Below are positions 60,034 through 64,000 of a stretch of 64,000 bases of DNA, in pieces. The stretch covers positions 114,569-178,568 of the forward strand of contig WIXG01000145.1 of assembly GCA_009869945.1 (NCBI GenBank), given 5' to 3'. The notes under the pieces are model-generated. The model searched no databases. It was not told where the DNA came from and was given only the letters and a program-made list of their open reading frames with translations. The position numbers and the translations under genes were made by a program. The number at the start of each line of letters is the position of its first letter. Positions within the stretch are counted from its first letter, which is position 1. The DNA comes from Mesaphorura yosii (lineage: Eukaryota > Arthropoda > Collembola > Poduromorpha > Tullbergiidae).

Positions 60034-63000
60034 TGAAAATGCAAATCACAACTGAGGACTGGCTCTGGCTGGCTTTCCGTCCACAAGGTTGAGGCAATGC
60101 GAGAATTTCAGGAGTATGACGCATGACAAATGAAATGGAATACCATGTAGTTATGATGGAAATTGCTAGACAAAGGAATTCACTCACGACGAATTAATCA
60201 TTTATGTTAATGAAGCCTTTCTTTCTCCAAGCGGAAGGCGGACACAGGCAAGGCTATTGAAATTTTTCTTTCCTTTCCAATTTGATTTCGACTTTAAATA
60301 GAAGTTCATAGGCTTGACCAATGCCGAAATAATAACGTGAATTCTAATATGATGAGTTTTAAGAAAAGAATGAGACAGCGACAATAATTGGGACTTCAGA
60401 AATATTGCAATAAGTTATTCAGCGATTTTTTTAGAAAGTGCGAACCTGAATCGACACAGTTGACATTGAATCGCCGTCACCTTGGGTTAATTGCCAGAAT
60501 ACTTTCACAACGCGAAGAAAACGAATACGCTAAACATACAGTTTGTCGTCCGCGTCTGTCTTGTGCCTCCGTGAATGAAGTGTGAGACATTAAAACATTA
60601 ATTTCGACTGAAACTAAAGTGTGATAAAAATCCTTTTCATGATCTAAAACTTATTACATCAGGTCACATTTGTCACGTATGTTCCGTTCGAAAATATTAA
60701 CTATTGTATTCATGCTCAAAATAAAGAAGGTCAATGAATGAATCAGCAAAATGACGAGAGGCTTGTGCTCTACTGGCTCAACACAACGGTTGCGATTATG
60801 AATTAGAGTTAACGATACGTTCGTCTCTCTCGAGTGTAATGATCTGTTTATTGTAGTACCGTTCTTCCGTATCATCTGTACCTGTTGGAAGGCGGCGATG
60901 ATGTCGGTAGTCGATCAACTGATGCAGAAAACTCCCGAGTCCCGATTGCTGCGGTGCGGTTCGGGCAACTGTATCATAAATGACTTTGTTAGTCCCCTCG
61001 GACCGAGACAAGATTCAACGCTGCTGCTGGAAACCTGACATGGTGCGAATGGGCAGTGCTTCTATGATTTCCTAGACTGTTACTAATTTTACTTTCAATA
61101 GTCTCTGAGGAGCATTCGCCGACGTTTGAACTTCCTTCCGCGCCTGGGAAAGCAGGAGGTTTTGGTACCGGTTGCATCAATTAAAATACAGTGCCGCAGC
61201 ACAACTGGGCAGACTGATTGAGTTCAAGTCAACATTTCCCTGGTGGGTTCTGAGGGCAGTCACTAAGCGAGTTTAACCTCGCGAATACATTCAGCATTTC
61301 GTGAGCATATGAGCCCAAATTAGATTTTATAGTTCATCGACTCCGTAATGCGAGTAGTGACAGGAATGTCTTTTACTGCGTGCAAGAGTGCACAGTAACC
61401 AAATTTTGTATGGATCTTGGCTAGATTGTTTTAGCAAAAGGTTCAATATCTATTGCACTTGTGGTCTGTGGCTCGGCATTCCGTTATTGCTGCACTTTGC
61501 TTGAGGTGGGTATAAGTTTGGTTTGCATTTACTTATGAAATGGACACGCTTTCAGGCGGTTTTATATGCCGGACAGGTGCTTCCAGCATGTACTCAAAAT
61601 CCATTTGCATACATTTGTGATTTGTGAGTGCCAATTCCAGCATAAAACTTTGGTCATGGCTTCAGAAAAGTGTTTGTCAATGCCAAAAAATGTCTACGTA
61701 ATAAATATATGTCAAACCGAAACCCGGATGAGAATTTTAAAAAAAGAGATAAAGTTTTTAAGAACCCCGATCCCGATCTTATTTTATCTTTCCCGTGTGA
61801 GTGCGGTGTGAGTAATCTAATCTCTTTTACAAATGAGCATCTCTGCAGAGCCGCCCAGGATGCTTTCTCACGCTCGCGTGCTATTGGCAGAGACACCAGC
61901 GTCGATGATTTTTCATAATCCACAATTCTACGCCGCGCTTGACATTTATTGATCCGGTTTATTTTTCAAAATTAATTTGAAACAGATTTTGCGACGAGGT
62001 TGAGGTTTTGATTTTCTACGAGGGCACTGAAAAGCGTTTCCTGTTTACGAATGCTCAAAGATAGAAGACTTGACGCGCAGATGCTTCTTGTTAATCTTGC
62101 CCGTATTTTATTTCCTGAATGCACACGAGAGTGTAAATCTTTCCGTTAGAACCTGGAGTCGAAGACGGATTTCGTCAAGCAACTAATAAGAGATCTCTAA
62201 AAGCCAGTCGTTATCTGTATTTTTAGCTACTTGGTGTCGCAATTTTCGAGAAGGTAGAATTAAAAGAATAGATAGAAAGATTAAAGGTAGGTTTGTTAGC
62301 AAGAATGTTCAAAGCAATTACCAAATGTCACTGGATTCGTCAGTTCAATTCAAAATGCAATATGTTATTTCTGGCATTCGTGTATGAGCTGAAAACAAAC
62401 ATTATTGTGCTTGTGATCCCGATTGATCGGAGGCATTCCTTCTGAGTTTCGACCTAGCTCTTGAATTTTATCAGCCCAATTTTGTATTCTTATAAAAAGT
62501 CGTTGCTTTTTGCTTGTCTGATCTCAAGTTAATAGGGAACGTAAACCCGATATTTACTATATCTTCTCCCAATGCAATAATAGTACAGTATAGGCGATTG
62601 CAAGTTCTGAAATGTCCAATGCAAGTATCGCGGATTTTGTAATCAGGATCCGAGTGTCCGAGGTCGAGTACTTTAATGATATTTGCGTAGTGATATGTAA
62701 TCTACCTTTCATTCTTTGGCCCCTTCATCTGCTCAGAGAACGGAATGATAATATGAGACTGCAACGGAATAAATGTGACTCATTAGGATCGAGCGAGTGG
62801 CACAGGGGCGAGTGGAACTTCCGCACAAGTTTGAATCATTAGGATCAAAAGTTTCCAACTGTCGAAGGCAAACAAGCAATGTGAAGCCAGTCAAGGGCAA
62901 AGCACGCGCTCCATCATTTCTTTCCATTGTCGTGATTGTCCTCGTTGTCGCTTTCCTAAGTCACAGTTGTGCCTGTAAGTACGATGAAGATTCCAAATTT

Positions 63001-63420
63001 GGTCATTATAACTTGTCAAGTAACTCGTATAGAACATAACCAAGATGCCAAAGAATAAGTCAAAGCCGGAGAAAGTCATTCACGAGATGTGACGCTTGCA
63101 GACGTGAGCCATTGCAGGTAAAGTTGGAAGTTTTGTTGTGACGTGCGCCCGTGCCCAAATGATCTTCGTCATTCAGAGCAGAAGAAAGCTTTCCTCGTAA
63201 GCGTGTCTGATTTCAGGTCCATAGTATTTAAGCCGGGTCAATTCAACCCAGAGAGAAATATTCAGCCAGTCAGGTATGTGCTAGTGTCATATTCAGGCGG
63301 CGGTGGAAAGTTTCTTTACAGTCTCACACTTTTACTACGATTTTACGCTTTCGTGCCGCTATCTTATTTATGATGCCAAAGAGGGTTGCTTGCTTGGCTG
63401 TCCTCATTAATATTCATATG
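60034..63420. other. Intergenic, no gene firmly supported
   Basis: A 3.4 kb stretch upstream of the chemoreceptor. Open frames at 60796-61180 (-) and 62612-63039 (+) are short. One possible signal-peptide exon is listed separately. No repeat was recognised. Confidence 0.4.
62866..62974 (+). CDS. Possible internal exon encoding a signal peptide (doubtful)
   Basis: The frame reads KARAP then SFLSIVVIVLVVAFLSHSCA and ends at a good GTAAGT donor at 62975, like a signal peptide followed by an intron. No in-frame ATG lies upstream, so a start exon elsewhere would be needed. No downstream exon in a fitting phase was found; the candidate at 63217-63280 hits a stop when joined. The left edge is arbitrary. 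It could be chance. Confidence 0.2.
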
Positions 63421-63496
63421 ACTCATGCACACAAGCAGTACTCATACACACAAGCAGTACTCATGCACACAAGCAGTACTCAAACACACAAGCAGT
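63421..63496. repeat. Tandem repeat, four copies of a 19-base unit
   Basis: The unit ACTCATGCACACAAGCAGT recurs at 63421, 63440, 63459 and 63478, with one to two substitutions in copies 2 and 4. Confidence 0.93.
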
Positions 63497-63613
63497 AAGC
63501 GGCAACCCACAGGCTGCTGTAAATCAAAAGTCGCCTCCGCTTCCCTGACGATTAGTTTTCCGTCGAAGTTCGGATGGAGAAGTTGGTTGGCATACGCTGG
63601 ACTAAAAGTGAAA

Positions 63614-64000
63614 TAGTTTTGCGTCATATTCAGGACGGATCAGTTTTTCGTCTTGATCGGGACTTCAGAGGTAAGCAGTTTATAGTCAATGCTCAGGACT
63701 TCAACAGTTTATAGTCATGTTGTGGACTTCAGCAGTTTAACGTCGTACTCGGAACTTCAGCGTCGTACTCGGAACTTCAGCGTCGTGCTCGGAACTTCAG
63801 CAGTTTAACGTCGTGCTGAGGACGGAGCAGTTCATTGTCAGTGGTCAGGAAAGAACACGTAAGCAGTTTATAGTCAATTATCAGGACTTCAACAGTTTAT
63901 AGTCATGTTGTGGGCTTCAGCAGTTTAACGTCGTACTCGGAACTTCAGCGTCGTGCTCGGAACTTCAGCGTCGTGCTCGGAACTTTAGCAGTTTAACATC
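63614..64000. repeat. Higher-order satellite repeat, 188-base period, continuing past the window
   Basis: A block starting GTAAGCAGTTTATAGTCAAT at 63671 restarts at 63859, a period of 188 bases, with few differences over the 142 bases that remain. Inside each block are degenerate 20-base units such as CGTCGTGCTCGGAACTTCAG and related CAGTTTAACGTC or CAGTTTATAGTC pieces. Diverged units begin near 63614. The array is cut by the window end. Confidence 0.9.

Noticed and set aside
60796-61180. Minus-strand frames with a possible donor near 60890 (GTACAGATG)
   Set aside because: Composition is weakly protein-like, but no acceptor-linked exon, domain or consistent frame was found.
63217-63280. Exon-like segment between TTTCAG and GTATGT
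   Set aside because: Joined to the possible signal-peptide exon ending at 62974 it reads into a stop, and no other partner fits.

Overview
The window is animal nuclear DNA, almost certainly from an arthropod. Its genes are split by canonical GT-AG introns, some under 100 bases and some over 6 kb. It carries a receptor of the insect odorant/gustatory superfamily, a DH31/calcitonin-type neuropeptide receptor and an AP-1 sigma subunit with an arthropod-style tail. A non-insect hexapod such as a springtail fits, judged from the style of the chemoreceptor, but that is inference. Exon borders were assigned by eye from splice signals, reading-frame phase and family conservation; no transcript data were available.

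Layout. Bases 1-14,990 (+) hold the 3' two thirds of a protein kinase D gene: second C1 finger, PH domain, kinase domain and stop. An intron inside its PH domain contains a complete three-exon GILT-type lysosomal thiol reductase gene on the opposite strand. Bases 15,000-19,940 (-) hold two tightly packed unrecognised genes: upstream 'gene A' (210 aa) and downstream 'gene B' (about 1,020 aa, basic, Ser/Pro-rich, probably nuclear). Gene B converges on PKD, with opposing poly(A) signals about 30 bases apart. Bases 20,853-22,987 (+) hold the AP-1 sigma gene, which has two alternative last exons. Bases 23,491-24,129 (-) hold a single-exon secreted His/Gly-rich protein with a possible TATA box.

Bases 24,372-37,072 hold no convincing gene. 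They contain a decayed mariner element (34,456-35,681) and a foldback-like repeat (31,130-31,750). Bases 37,073-56,170 (+) hold the class B GPCR, spread over 19 kb with a second inverted-repeat element in its first intron and two alternative C-termini, each with its own poly(A) signal. Bases 58,835-60,033 (-) hold a two-exon chemoreceptor. The right end is non-coding and finishes in a 4 x 19-base tandem repeat and a 188-base higher-order satellite that runs off the window.

The genes do not form one pathway. They cover DAG-responsive kinase signalling, endo-lysosomal thiol reduction, clathrin adaptor sorting, neuropeptide reception and chemosensation. The most notable points are the nested GILT gene, the gene A/gene B junction (stop, poly(A) signal and 3' splice site within about 75 bases), the two unrecognised proteins, the paired alternative 3' ends, and the mobile elements and satellite.
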